From Nymphaea colorata (lineage: Eukaryota; Streptophyta; Magnoliopsida; Nymphaeales; Nymphaeaceae), in contig NC_045146.1 of the NCBI RefSeq assembly GCF_008831285.2, positions 13,261,149 through 13,325,148 on the forward strand: 64,000 bases of DNA, written 5' to 3'. Position 1 is the first letter of the stretch; each line of letters opens with the position of its first letter. The notes beneath the pieces are model-generated. The model was not told where the DNA came from and made no database searches. It saw only the letters and a program-made list of their open reading frames with translations. Shown here in pieces: positions 1 through 12,400 of the stretch. The position numbers were made by a program, and so were the translations under genes.

Positions 1-310
1 GGATGGTGGCCATTCTGGCTCCGGTCAGGTCTTCTCCTCCTCCTCCTTCTTCTTGCTCCACTGCTCCTGCGCTCTCTCTCTCTCTCTCTCTTATCCGAGA
101 TTGCTCAGTCTGGAGTTGCCACTTATTCTTCCGATTCCCGGGCAGTTGGAAGGGGTGTAGCCATCATATCAAATGACCTTTAAGCCCCTGATCTTTGACA
201 AGGTAGAGAGCCCTTACCTGCCTTTTCTTGCTTTGGTTGCCATTGCTTTTTCCAACGGCACTGAGTCGCAGCTTGTGGCTGCGCCCATTTCCACTTGTCA
301 CACTCGGGAT
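1..310. other. Possible gene edge, unresolved
   Basis: This short stretch is less AT-rich than what follows and carries a CT run at about 71-91. On the plus strand a 57-codon frame opens at 3 and stops at 174-176. On the minus strand an ATG-led frame of about 24 codons (starting MGAATSCDSV, near 289) runs to a good GTAAGG donor near 215, and another ATG sits at 11-13. Either strand could hold the first exon of a gene that continues beyond the left edge. I do not recognise any product and cannot choose between strands. Confidence 0.15.
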
Positions 311-1026
311 CAGATTTTACTAACTAATAAGAAAAACAAATGAAAGCAATACAACCAAGAATCTCCATATATAGGAAGATATTATATATGGATAAATAAC
401 TTATAGTGTTCGACGAGGTAGAATATGAAGGAAATTGAAAACCCAGTTTTGAGTTCTCACAAATACAGACATGAGCCATTTCACTGGTTGTGAGAGTCAA
501 TTCTTTCGATGGGAGTGTAGTTTCATTAGTCTGTTGATAATTCTTTCAAAAATCAAATGTATGGTCCAAGTTGTTAATTACCGGATACAAGTGCTAACCT
601 AATAATCTCAATCATAAGAAAATAAAAGTTTTCGCTTTATAAGCAGAAAGCTAATGGCTATGAGCTAGAGTTAAACTGGTGTTTATGTTTGCAGCTACGA
701 ACAATGTATTCGATAAGAAAGTCTTTTTTATAGGCGATGTAGGGAAACAGGTTGGGATCTCGTACTATCAATTCGATTCTCATGAGTATTATGATTTTAG
801 GTCATACGGGGCAAACATGGACTCTACTCTAAGTCTCATTGACAAATAAGGTTCCTCCAAAAGTGTTTCGAACAGATGTTCTCATGACACCTTTCAAAAA
901 ACAGCACATTATCTCTTTCTTCAAGAAATGTAGAGGAATTCTGTCGTGTTTGATTGTTAAAGTTATAAATTAACAATATTCATATTCATATCACGTTTCC
1001 TTGAATAAAAACATGGTGCTTTTTAT

Positions 1027-1179
1027 GGGCCGTTTGGCATTAGGAACACAGTGTCAGTGTTTTATGAATTTGATTTACATTGGAGTAGATTCATGAAACT
1101 CTTGAGCAAGTATTCTGCGAATGTGTCCTTATTTTGGGGTAGATTCATAAAACACGGTGTTTCCAATGCCAAACAGCCC
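1027..1179. mobile_element. MITE-like element with terminal inverted repeats
   Basis: The left end reads GGGCCGTTTGGCATT and continues to TGTTTTATGAAT. The right end, read on the other strand, gives GGGCTGTTTGGCATT and then GTGTTTTATGAAT. The arms are about 40 bp around a core of some 70 bp, with no coding capacity. GGGC-GTTTGG ends are usual for plant Tourist/PIF or hAT-type MITEs. I could not fix a clean target-site duplication, so the superfamily is open. Confidence 0.6.
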
Positions 1180-2379
1180 TTTAGCAACAGGCATTCTAAG
1201 AATATGCTGTTATTTTTTTGAAACACATTTTAGCAACCCGAGATCGCGATATTGCAGGATAAGTTTTCTGCTGGCAGTCATCTGCGATGATTCATATGAT
1301 TGCTTTTATGAAACTTCAGTTATTTGACTCAAACTAGCTTGTTAGATAAAAATGTAACTCCATGTAAGAAGATGAAAGCAATACATAACCTAGTTTTCCA
1401 AAATTAATTACATTGAAGAAAATTTTGATACTTGCAAAACTGACATTGTTGATACATGATAATGTTGTTTAAAAAATTCTGCTTCATTTTCATAAACCCT
1501 TGCCCTTGTTTTGAATAAGAGATCCTCATCATCTGCTACAAATCCAATCTGCTTGCAACCTTTTCGCACTCTGTTTCAAGTTTGAGGTCTACCCCAAGTT
1601 TAATGGTGATATTCAAAATATTAAAATGGCATGTATAGTCCAAATCAGATGCTTGGATGGCATCTATGGATTTATTAAATCTTTTGCTTTAATTTTTTTA
1701 TGGGTTTCATGCAATCCCTTGAATGAGCTCCTGCACTGTGAACACGTTCTCGCATATAAAGTTTCGGATGAAACACTTTTTTTCAAATACGGATCATGCA
1801 AACATTCCATGAGAGATCCACAAAAACAATATGTTCATGTTAAAGTTCCATGAAGCCTAGCAATATGTTCAAAAGCTTGAAAGTAAGAAAAATGATTGGG
1901 AAGGTGATAACAGGAAAGCAAAAGAAAGGATTCAATTTCATCTGCTGATAACCTCTTGTTTAGATTGATATCATCTCCAGCAATTGAAAAGCTTCCAATC
2001 TTCATGTTAAACCCAAAAGATTCATCTACATATTAAAGATCTTCAATGAAAACTCAAGGCGAAAAACAAAAATTTCAGTTCAAATTGTTATCGTGGTGTC
2101 GAACTGGTGCTTAATTAGCTCAGTCCCTGCTTCAATGAAAACTCATGGAAATGGACTATAAATTTGGAGCCAGCACTAAAGATTATCTTAGGGGCAGGCT
2201 GTGAGTTCAGATGATATTCGGATCTAAATTGAGTAATGAGGACCTAAATTTGCCGGGGTTAGGGGGTCTATGGCAGGTGGCACTGTAATGACTCGACCTA
2301 CTTCCACACCATACTCAGACTCCTAGCCCGGCGGATTCTAACCTGCCCCATACCGTGACTGAGCAAAAAAAAAAAAAAA

Positions 2380-2550
2380 AAAAAAAAATCTTGGGCATTG
2401 ATTCACAAATTTTCATACTTGAAGGGGTGCTTACATATATAACAAAGTATATATTAGAAGACCTTAATGTAAAAATGAAGGACAATTCAAGGGCTTGTGT
2501 GGGCAACTGCCCACACCAGCTTATATGTAACTCCACTGCTGGCTCCATAA
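2380..2550 (-). repeat. Dispersed repeat, palindrome family, copy A
   Basis: Contains the 20-bp near-perfect palindrome GTGTGGGCAACTGCCCACAC at 2497-2516, flanked on the minus strand by GTGGAGTTACATATAAGCTGG and an AT-rich tail ending in poly-T. The same module recurs near 6.46, 10.45 and 56.5 kb, and without the palindrome core near 4.15 kb. It is probably a non-autonomous transposable element. Confidence 0.5.
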
Positions 2551-4124
2551 CAGTTTTGGTTCCAGTCTCAAAGAGATCAACCAACACACCAATCACTTAA
2601 CCACTCCCTTTATAAGTCCACCAAGATTATTCGCAATCTCAGATATCCAAATATATTAGATGCAAATTAGGTTTGTCTTGGTTGGTGAGAATGAGATCAC
2701 ATCTTTGGCACAACTTGGAGTTGCACCACTCCTATCATTGTTTAACACTATCCAAATAAATCTTGCCCACTTTATAGTTCTTTATAGTTCTGGTGTGATG
2801 AAAAGACAAACCAAAACCCAAGAAACAGGAGCTCAATGTAGATCAAGGAAGTTAATCACAGAATGAAACATAACTTGAATTTGTCGACGAGAAGATGCAT
2901 GTTGGCGAAGAAAGAAATTTGGGTCTTCAATTAGACACTAAACATGATGGATAACAAGGTTTATAACGACATAAAAGATCTCTCTAACCTGCAAGTCATC
3001 TAGCTTATGCTGGATCTTTATCCCTTGAGCTGGAGCCTTGGCCATGTTGGGGTCTAACTTTCTTCTGCATTTGACAATCTCACCTGCTGTTGTCAGCTAC
3101 TTCTGCTCTGCTTGCCATTTGATTGCAGTAACTCACCTGCAATGCTCTGCCTTCACCAGGTTGATGATGAGCATAGCCACAGAAAAAAAAAAAATTGAAA
3201 AAACGTATTGAAAACGTTAAAAATAAGTTAACCAAATAAAGCGGCAAGAAAATGATTTTTTAACGCAAAAAAAAAACTACTTGTTTTTTTATCTACTTAT
3301 TTTTATATTGTCTTATTATTTTCTCATTTAGTTTATTTTTAATTTTTAAAATTTGCCTTTTTTTTGTATTTTTTTTCTTTTTTTAACTCACTGTATTATA
3401 CTTGATAAAAACCTCGTCATAAACGATATTTGTAACTATGGTTTTTTGTATGACTTGGGATATTTATTTTCCAAGTAAAGATCAGGGCTTGATTGAACAT
3501 GAAAGCTTTTCCAGTTGTCGCCTGTGATGGGACTTTCTTCCTTGATTTCAAAGTTGTATGGTTTTACTCACTCCTTGAGGATATATTCGTTTAAAACCAA
3601 AGTGACATGATATCACTGATGATGTCAGATCCAAAATCTGATTATTTAAACATTAAATGAATTTGAATCTAAGAAATTTGCTTTTTTTTAAAAAAAAAAC
3701 TGTAGGTCCCATGCACAAACTGTGGATTTCATATCAGCTTCATTTTTTTGCTTTTGTTGCATTTCAAAATGTTTACCTCCAACATTTTACATCATTGAGG
3801 TGATGTGATAAGTAGCTAAATGGTTGTGTTCGTTTCATTGTGGATATGAAATCTGTGACATGGATTTAAAACCGGACCCTCTTTCCATCCCAATTCGATC
3901 TTAAATCTATGGCTTTTAACACTTAGCATGAATTTCATGGCTTGGTAGCCAATTGAAGGCCCTAAGCTATCAAATGCAACACCTAAGAATGGTTTTCTTT
4001 TTCTTCCTTAAGCACTAACTAGCCCGAGGTTTGAACTAACCACGGAGACATTTTGTTTGTCCAACTTTTCCCCCTTTTTTTTTTCTTGGGGGTTGATGAG
4101 AAATGAAATATTACCGGCCCCAAG

Positions 4125-4210
4125 CTGCAGCAAGTGGCAGAGCTACATATAGGCTGGTATATAAATTTTTATCTCAATCAGTCCCATAAAATATCTTGAT
4201 TTATATATTA
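4125..4210 (+). repeat. Dispersed repeat, palindrome family, partial copy E
   Basis: AAGTGGCAGAGCTACATATA followed by GGCTGGT matches the minus-strand flank of copy A near 2.53 kb, but here lies on the plus strand. The palindrome itself is lost and an AT-rich tail follows. Confidence 0.4.
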
Positions 4211-5611
4211 ATACTTTCAACAATTTGTTGATCGTCTGGAAGAATCTAAAAACTGTTGGAATGAGTGACCCTCGGTTCTGCACTGTTAGATAATGTTATC
4301 GTTGACTCGAACGAGTCGATCGATCTCGGTCCAACGAATACTTCTATTTCATTGGTCCGCGAACACTTACCTTCCAAAACTAGTGCCAAATTTTCTTTCC
4401 TCCCGTAGAACAAGTTTTTCATTTTTTTCTTTTTTTAGAATATTGGAATTTATCAAAGAAACTTTTTTATTACTAAACGACCATTGTATATTCAATGGGT
4501 GTGTTTCTTTCACATCTCTCCCTAAGACATAAACATAAGGGGAGTTAGAAATTTTTTTCATGAAGCACTAAATATAAAAAAACTCTTTCAGTTTTTGTTC
4601 TGAATAGTGGTGAGCCATGGGAAGTAGTGACCCAGGTCTCGTGAAACCGTCTCATAAAACTAGACTCAGGTCCACTCAAGTCCAACTACAAAATTAAGCT
4701 TTCAAACTGGGCTCAATGAAAAATACACAGCCCTACGAAGCCATGGCGGAGCCAAGATTTTTCTTCAATGGAGCACTTGTGTAAGTGAGACAATTTTGGT
4801 GTGGACACTACATGTAAATGTAAAGTCATAACAATGTAAAGTTAAAACATTATAATAAAAATCGCCCTCCATGGATAGGTGCATGGAAAGTGATAAAAAA
4901 AGCGAAAGTTGAGAAGCGAACCTTATGTTGGATTTGGTTGTGGTATATATTCCAGAAAGTGGTAGGAAACAGAATATAAATTGAAAAAATTCGAATTGAA
5001 CTGCCTAGTAGCCATTTTAAAATTTACCTAACAATGCTTTCATAATTCAGATGGGGCGTAAACTGTTTGAGGTAAATTATCATTTGCGTCCTTGCCTGAC
5101 AATATTTTAACAACGTAGGTCCGCGTCAGGTATATTTTTAAAATCATGGAGCTTAAAAGTTAGGTTTCGGTTCGAGTTCGGTCGATGATGCATGTGCTTG
5201 TTCGCGTTGAGTATTGACTCGGTGTTTTGGGTTTGCAAAGCAGCAAAAGCCAAAACTTGGTTTGTGAGCGTCCAAAAAACTCAACCGGCCGCCGAGTTAG
5301 GCTTTGACTAAACCACGCGTTGACCGTTGACTTTTAGTAAGCGCGTGTACAGCTGCTTGTCTATTAACAGGCTGACCAGGAACAAGTTTTGGGCGGGCCG
5401 ATCCATGACAAAGCTGTCCGGCCGTTCTAGCGACACATCCTTCTCGCCTGACGTTCCCAAACAACTTTTCACAGATTCAACACGGTAGTCCAAGCCTGGG
5501 GCCTGAGCTCACTGGACACTGATTGGGTGTTTGACTCTGGGAACAAGTGCATCCATGGAATACGCATGTTCCACATATTTTCCTTTGATGCACGCTCGTG
5601 TACGTCTCATC

Positions 5612-6075
5612 AATTTGTTCGCATTATGTTTTCCAAAACAAGGACTGGACATTCTATTAATGAGAACCTTCATGTATTTTTTTCATGAAAATTTGGGTAG
5701 ATTTATAAAGTATTATAATCTGCTCTAATGTTTGAAACAATATATGTTATTATTTTCATTGTCAAATAACTCTTTAAAACCTAGACAAAAGAGGGCTTGG
5801 TAGGTGGCGAGTTTTCATTTAAAACTCTTGTTTCATCAACTCTCTGTTGTAAGTAAAAAGGATAACAATGATATGCAAGTTGAAGCATAGCGAATGGTCT
5901 TCTGCTTAATATTATATTATTAGATGACATGTTCTTATAAAATGCATCGTGTTTTTATTATAAAAAAACAATATGTAATAAAATCCACCCTTTGATTGTT
6001 TTGGCTCCATAACAACATTTCTTAATCGCGTTATGTTTTCTTAAACAAGAACTGGACATCCCATTAATAGGAACA
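5612..6075. repeat. Pair of direct repeats about 50 bp long
   Basis: The stretches 5612-5663 and 6027-6075 share CGC-TTATGTTTTC, AACAAG-ACTGGACAT and CATTAAT-GGAAC blocks at a spacing of about 415 bp. Part of the motif (AGGAACACA followed by TTTATGAA) also occurs inside the MITE at 1027-1179, so these are likely fragments of the same element family. Confidence 0.4.
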
Positions 6076-6394
6076 CAATACGATTTATGAAAGTACATTC
6101 ATTGTAATTACTTTAGGCGCCATTTCTGCAGCTGAGGTGACCATAAGGCGTGCAGCAGAATTCTGTGTTGCACCAATGCCGTTCAGATCGAGGAAAAGCG
6201 GTTGGAACAATTATTTCACAGTCAGAATGAATCTTAAGAACACTTGGATGCTTTCTGAAAAGATTCAAGTGATAAAAAAAAAACTGATTTTAATAGAAGG
6301 CAATGGGTGCATAACTTAATTAGAATAACGAGATATTATATTCTTCTAAGGGACAAAAAGAGGAATCATCAGTAATAAATTTTAAATTTTTAAG

Positions 6395-6500
6395 GGATAT
6401 CAATGTGCAAATGAAAAAAATTATCATAAGGTGCCAAAATAAAAAATAAATACTTCTGTATGGGCGATTGCCCACATGTTACCGACACCTACATTCACCC
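6395..6500 (-). repeat. Dispersed repeat, palindrome family, copy B
   Basis: GTATGGGCGATTGCCCACAT at 6458-6477 is a diverged form of the palindrome of copy A, followed by a tract holding ACCGACACCTACATTCACCC. It is the same orientation as copies A, C and D. Confidence 0.4.
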
Positions 6501-6875
6501 CCAGCCCTATAGTGCGATATAATTTGTAATTTTAAAAGAGAAATGTAGCTGTTTGACTGGGAAAAATTTGTCTACAAGTGCTTCGGTCGAACAATGGGCT
6601 GCTCAGTGCTCACGGCGAAAAATTCTCTTGTGCGGCAACGATTCCTGCCGTAGAATCTGAAGAAAATTTAAGTGAGGAACATCGAAAGTCACGCTCCATC
6701 GTTTGGCATAATTAGTTAGAAATTTGACAACTTATGTTGCGATTTTTTGCCTTGAAGATGGTGCTAATGTTTCGTTACCAATCAACAAGAGACTTTTCTC
6801 AAATAAAAGAAGCAGTGAGTTGCGTCCGCAGGTGGTCTTCTTTCTTGACTTACCAGCAATTGCAGCGACTTTGCC

Positions 6876-6879
<4 letters not shown>

Positions 6880-6909
<30 letters not shown>
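6880..6909. repeat. TA dinucleotide microsatellite
   Basis: An uninterrupted run of about 15 TA units. Confidence 0.9.
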
Positions 6910-6911
<2 letters not shown>

Positions 6912-8520
6912 CAATTGAAATCTGCCGACAATTTAAAAATCCGGACCAAAAAATGGTTGTACATAAATTATGTATATACATATACCAACTTGCGCTTGCG
7001 ACGTGGATTTGATGGGGTTGTTATCTCAGGCCTTGTCTCTTTATAATTTGTATCTTGACCAAACGGACCACTATGAGCTGCATGTAGTGTTATCAAATAA
7101 TGAATTGATATTTGTATTCGATTGGATTATTGCAAAACCTAACCGACACATAATTTGAGGCCTTTATTCAAAGGCCAATCAAACAAGATCTCTCCCTCTC
7201 CAAGAAGAAGGAAAATGTCCCCACTTTAGAAAAGACATGTCGCCTCCACAATTATTAAAGGGGATATACAAAGTATCAACCTTAAATATTATTATTATTG
7301 TTGTTATTATTGGTACTAGAAGGCAATTTACGCTCCAATTCACATATGGATGTACGTGGAACTATAGAAGACATTTTATAAGAAATGATTTGCAACACCT
7401 TTTTCCTATTTTAAAGAAAAATAAGATGGTTATAGATGATATTCCTGAACTCAACAATCAAACGCTCGACGTAATAACCCCCAAAAAAAATCTATATTAT
7501 ATTAAAATCTGACTTTTAAATTCACAATCAGAATTTGACCGATTTTTACATTCTCAACCAAATGAATTTAACTTCACAACCAAATCCTCACCACATTATA
7601 TATGATATGTTAAAAACCGACTTCTGATATTAGATACACACGAAAATTAGCTGGTTGTTTTGTTGGTTATTCGATCATATATTCGTTTTAAAAACTAAAT
7701 CTAAAACGATACTATGAGCATGAAGCAATTTTTCGGCTAGAAAATACGAGAGTCGGTTTTCCCTTTTTTTTTTTATTCACCTTTTAGACATTAGACATGA
7801 ACCATTTTGATATTATTTTAAAATCCAAATTGGCCTGAGGACTGAGGAAGTTAATTAAGAGAGGGGAGGTTCTCTCCATGTCTAACAAACCCGTGACTCG
7901 GATCTGGATTAACAGATAATTGGGTCACTGGCTCAACGAGTTGACTCATCGACTTAGTCAAGTATTCAAATAACCATAATGTAAATCACTACTGCCCATG
8001 AGCCGGGCCAAACCTTGACTCATGGTCAGATATATTAGCGATTCGTGCTGAACCTGAACCTGAACCTGGTGAGTGTTCAGTCAGCCGGATGAATTTGCCA
8101 ACCGTAATATGACTTGCTTGGGCAGAGCAGAAACAAAGCGGCCAATTTAAGAATTTTCAAGCTTGGATTTGGAATTTGGGAGAAATGGTAACGTCACGAA
8201 GGATCAAGTGAAATGCATGCAATGCACGTCATTTTCGATAAAACTGTCTAAGACAAAAAACAAAAGAAAATTCGTTGCCATGGAGGATTGACAGCAATAT
8301 TTGGAGAAAGAATTATTATATTTAAAAAAATTTACGTTTTATGAAATTCTTCCGATCAGATTTATCTCAAGTTCAGATCATCCGACCCTCCAAGAAAAAT
8401 CCGGTTTTCATGTTAGTTTCCATTTTGACAAAGATGTATATAATATGTAACACACACATATATAATATAAATCAAATTAGCTAATTGGCAATAATTTTTT
8501 TTAAGTCCGATTGCTTTAAG

Positions 8521-8799
8521 TGTTAGGAAAAACTCAATATTTTTCACGCACTCTCAAAAGGGAGTTACAAAGAACAAGAAAGAAGACAAATATTTAAGTG
8601 GTTCGGAATAATAATCTCCTACGTCCACGATCGCACAGATCTTTACTATTCACTCTCAGATGAACACAGACACTCTCAGAAAAGAAGCACAGAAAACTGC
8701 GGCCCTCCTCTCAACATAAAGATTAGGGCAAAACCCACATTTGTACTCCGCGAAATTGCATATGATTGTCTAGTATGGATCAAGTTTCATACACCAACA
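8521..8799 (-). repeat. Intact LTR of the deleted copia element
   Basis: The 279-bp unit runs from TG to CA and contains GTGGTTCGG and CCTACGTCCACG, blocks common in plant copia LTRs. Its last 40 bp recur at 8966-9005. Confidence 0.7.
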
Positions 8800-9005
8800 A
8801 TCTCTCACTTGGAATTTGATCCATCCAAGTGCTTGTATATTACATACTCAACCTGCGCGACGCCTCCTCATCAATCAATCTTGGAGACCAACTCAGCAGT
8901 TACTGGCTTTATCAACATGTCTGCTGGATTTTTTGTTCTACGAACCTTTACAAAAGATGAATTGCATATAAGTGTCTAGTATGTATCAAGTTCCATACAC
9001 CAACA
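8521..9005 (-). mobile_element. Internally deleted Ty1/copia element
   Basis: A complete LTR (8521-8799, plus-strand ends TGTTAGG and CCAACA) abuts a minus-strand purine-rich tract (CCAAGTGAGAGAT) and then the tail of a copia RNase H frame at about 8865-8960 (minus), read as KVRRTKNPADMLIKPV with a stop soon after. The element then jumps to a 40-bp stub of the other LTR (about 8966-9005), which again ends CCAACA. TTAAG directly flanks both sides (8516-8520 and 9006-9010), a 5-bp target-site duplication. Nearly all internal DNA and most of the 5' LTR are missing. The deletion joins at a short shared stretch, AATTGCATA, present near both breakpoints. Confidence 0.8.
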
Positions 9006-9560
9006 TTAAGTAGATTCGGCACAATTTTTTGCTGATCAAATTCTAACCGATGTGTGATGTGTTTGATGTGTTTTTAGTGTTCAAGGTATGTGTTTTTAGT
9101 GTTCAAGGTTTTTTTATTTTTATAACAATATTTTTTAAAAAAAATTGTGTATATTTCTGCCGACAGGCGCAAAAATAAAAGCCATTTCTTGGAAGTTTGA
9201 AGGCGGTCGCTGTCTTCGTTCTCCTTTTGGCGCTCCATCGGCCTCCCATGTTCAATGTTTTCTTAAATATTATCGTAGTTTTTTTTTTATTCTTCTCAAT
9301 AACTTTAGATTTTTTCAAAAGGCACATGCTTTTCAAAGGAATTTCGTTATTTGTGTGGTACCGACAGAAAGGAAAAAGTTGATCTCCTTCGGTTCTACTT
9401 GAGTGCGCCGCTGCGTTTTAAAATTAAGCAAAAATTCCACCGACGCCCTACGCTTTGTATTGAATTCCAAATTAGACGGTTCTAAACGAAACGCATGAGA
9501 ACGATGACTAACGACTGTCACTTGAACATCTTGCTGGTTAAAGGGAAGACTAAAGCGGTA

Positions 9561-9561
<1 letters not shown>

Positions 9562-9596
<35 letters not shown>

Positions 9597-9603
9597 TATA
9601 TGG
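9562..9603. repeat. TA dinucleotide microsatellite
   Basis: A TA run interrupted once, immediately followed by AT-rich DNA. Confidence 0.9.
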
Positions 9604-10389
9604 TGGATGATTAATAAAAAAACAAGAGAAAATAATGATAAATCATTATTTATTTTTTATCATTGTACTTTTTTTTTTTTTGTCTTAATCATTCATCTGT
9701 TTCAACGAAGGCTCTCATTAAATGGTGATAAGATATGATAGCCATTTTCGTTTATATAAAACTAATGGTGCCCACCAAAATGGCACCATCAAAACAACCA
9801 ATGCTTTTTAAATGATGAAACTCAAAGTCTAAAAGGATATCCGATCTAAGGTACTCAAACGACCTAGTGATTTTGACACTATCTTGTCCTCTAGCTCAAC
9901 TAGTTCCATCATTTAATTTATGCGTAGCTAATCCATATTTCCTTCCTGCTCGCTAATTTTCATTGATATGCCGCATTTATACTTTGAGTATCCCATTTTT
10001 CTCTTTAGCCATAATGCGTGGTATTTATTCCATGGGGCTCAAAAGTTCAGGAAATTCCCATAACAAAAAACAACATGAAAGTTTAATCATGATTGTTTTT
10101 GCTCAATCCTGGTCTTTTTGTTTCAGCATCATCAAAGTGAAACAAAAGTTTGAGGTCATCATATAAGATGTGGTAGGTTTTAAACTTTTATTTCATATGA
10201 GAAGTTGACAACTACTTGACACCAAATGGCTAGCTAGCATTTTAGTATCACATATTCAAACATGGCCTTGAAAGAATCTTTTAGGGATGTAGTATCAATT
10301 CAACTTCTATATGCGCTATGCTCTGGAGCAATGTATACCAAGTTAATGGTGCAATATTTCCACACCAAACTCTGATTAGGGCAGCAATG

Positions 10390-10492
10390 TATGTAAATCA
10401 AAAAATATTTGAAAGTCTCTATATAAAAAAAAAAATTGTGAAGTTGGTGGGGCCAACTGCCCACACCTACCAACATGCAGCTCAGCCACTAC
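10390..10492 (-). repeat. Dispersed repeat, palindrome family, copy C
   Basis: GTGGGGCCAACTGCCCACAC at 10447-10466 with minus-strand flank AGTGGCTGAGCTGCATGTTGG and an A-rich internal tract. The flank matches that of copy A and of partial copy E. Confidence 0.5.
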
Positions 10493-12400
10493 TTTAATGC
10501 AAGTCCACCGGAGAAGACCACTTTTCTATATAATAGAAAAAGAAGTTAGTAGGTTCTGAAATTATGCGGAAAAAAATGGCCCTCGCATGAAATCTTATAC
10601 ATGGTTTCAAAGTTTGGGAAGCTAATGGATGTGCGGGGGGCTCGCCGCTTTGTTTTGAAATGACATAAATACCCCCAGACGCGTTTTCTCTTCTCGCGGA
10701 ACCAAAGACCCGCATCATTCCGCTCATGTTTTTCGCCGCTCGTAAAAAAAAAAAAATATTTTTTAACTGTCCGCTGGGCACGGCGAAGGTTCGGACTCTC
10801 GCATTTTGTGTGCCGAAACTGCCCCTGCAGTAATCGCGAAAGTCTCTTCTTGATTTATGCTTTTGCTGACGGGCATCTTCGAAGGTAATTTTGCTTTCCG
10901 GGTGAGGATACTTTTGGAAATCGGTCACGCGGTTGGTCCCACATAAAAGCCCCGACGGTCGGTGTCGGTGGCCGGTGGGCTGAAGGGCAACCGTGGTCCG
11001 TCGCGGTATTCGGTGGGTTGGGAACCACCGGCGATGAAATAGGTGGTTTGCCAATTATGCCCTCAATCTTTACACTCATTCCGATTTCCCCAGCCCGGGG
11101 ATAAGTTTTGGATCCAAATGGTTTGGATTGGTGCAAGTTAAATACATTACTTTTAAGCTATGAGAGAGATCCATTATCTGAACAAACACCGGAAACCCGA
11201 ACCGACCAAAAACAAGGCCTCAAGTTCAAATTCAGTTAAATTTGAAAGAACCAAGGTCACAAAAACCAGGCCTCAATTATGTGTGCTTATTGATGGATCA
11301 CATGCGTGCTTGAAATGGAGGTGGGTCGCCCCGCCTCTTAAATTGAAGCCTTTCTGTCCCGCAGTAGACCTCTTGTTGTACGTCAAGATGTCACATGATT
11401 CCAACTCATGAGCGTGAACCTATTATGTCCGGGCCAATAAATGTGCCATCGGCTCTTTTTTACATTGATATTAACGCGAGGGAGGCGTCAATATGGGAAT
11501 ATAAAGTTCAGCCGATATCTATGGTCAATAGCTCACCCACCCATAATAGCCGATATATTAACAAGAAACTGACTGAAGATTTATTTAAATTTTCTTGTTA
11601 TTTTGCTGTATAGAGACGGATGAGGAAGAAACATCAAAGATAGAGAGAGATCTCAACTAAAAGAAACATTTGAGTTAATAAGGATCGAGTTTGTTAGGCA
11701 CCAACAAACCAAGAAGATAAACTCAACAAAGAGACAAAAGATAAACTCGTGGAGATTCACACTCGGGGAGTTGGAGGAAAAAACTTTCAAAATTTAAGAT
11801 GAGCATAAGCCGCTCTTGAAGAAGCGCCAAAACTCTCCTCTCTTCTTTCTTTCTGGGTTAAGAGCTCAGTCCTAAAGCACACTTTTTACCACATATTTAT
11901 GAGTTAACTTCTGCTTAACCTAAGTCAGAGCATGTTATGTTAGAAACTGCAAGTTTTTGTATTGCTTTTCTTTTTCAAATCGCATACAAAAAAAAATTAC
12001 CATGGTAAATTAGATGGAACAAGATAAATTTACCCTAAAAAAAGTCGGACCTCGAATTTTTTCATGGTAACTTTAACATTCTAAATTCCACACCTCACTG
12101 GCCCACTGTTGGGCCGGTCTGGACATATGTCCATGGAGGGTGGTCTTTCACTTTGTCTCTTCTTACGGCTGAACATGCAAGTCGACCTCACCCAAGACAC
12201 AAGCGGTTAAACGGAAAAAGGGAAGTTTTTTGGGGGGGAAGTTGTTAATAGGCAAAAATTCAGACGTTTTTTGTTATAATTGTTCTTTTCCCGTCGATAG
12301 GGTAAACCTATAATTTTCTTTGGCAAGGAGAGGGACATAGGCGTCTTTTCGGGATTAGTTAAAAGCAAATACGACAATTCACTAGGTAGGTGGGATTACG

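Larger units (their letters stand above)
311..8515. other. Repeat-rich intergenic DNA
   Basis: No frame here resembles a known protein; all are short and AT-driven. The stretch holds a MITE-like element near 1.1 kb, palindrome-bearing repeat copies near 2.5, 4.15 and 6.46 kb, a poly-A run near 2365, AT-only DNA around 3180-3460, a roughly 50-bp direct repeat (5612-5663 and 6027-6075) and a TA microsatellite at 6880-6909. I see no RNA gene. Confidence 0.5.
9011..12400. other. Intergenic DNA with repeats
   Basis: No recognised gene. It contains a TA microsatellite at 9562-9603, palindrome-family copy C near 10.45 kb, a GC-richer island at about 10.62-11.11 kb, and near 11.69 kb a TGTTAGGCACCAACA stretch that may be an LTR remnant. 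The longest frame (186 codons on minus, 10494-11054) has no recognisable domain and a composition that looks non-coding. Confidence 0.45.

Noticed and set aside
10494-11054. 186-codon minus-strand frame
   Set aside because: No domain, runs of Arg/His/Phe from base composition, no splice-linked partner; treated as chance in a GC-richer island.
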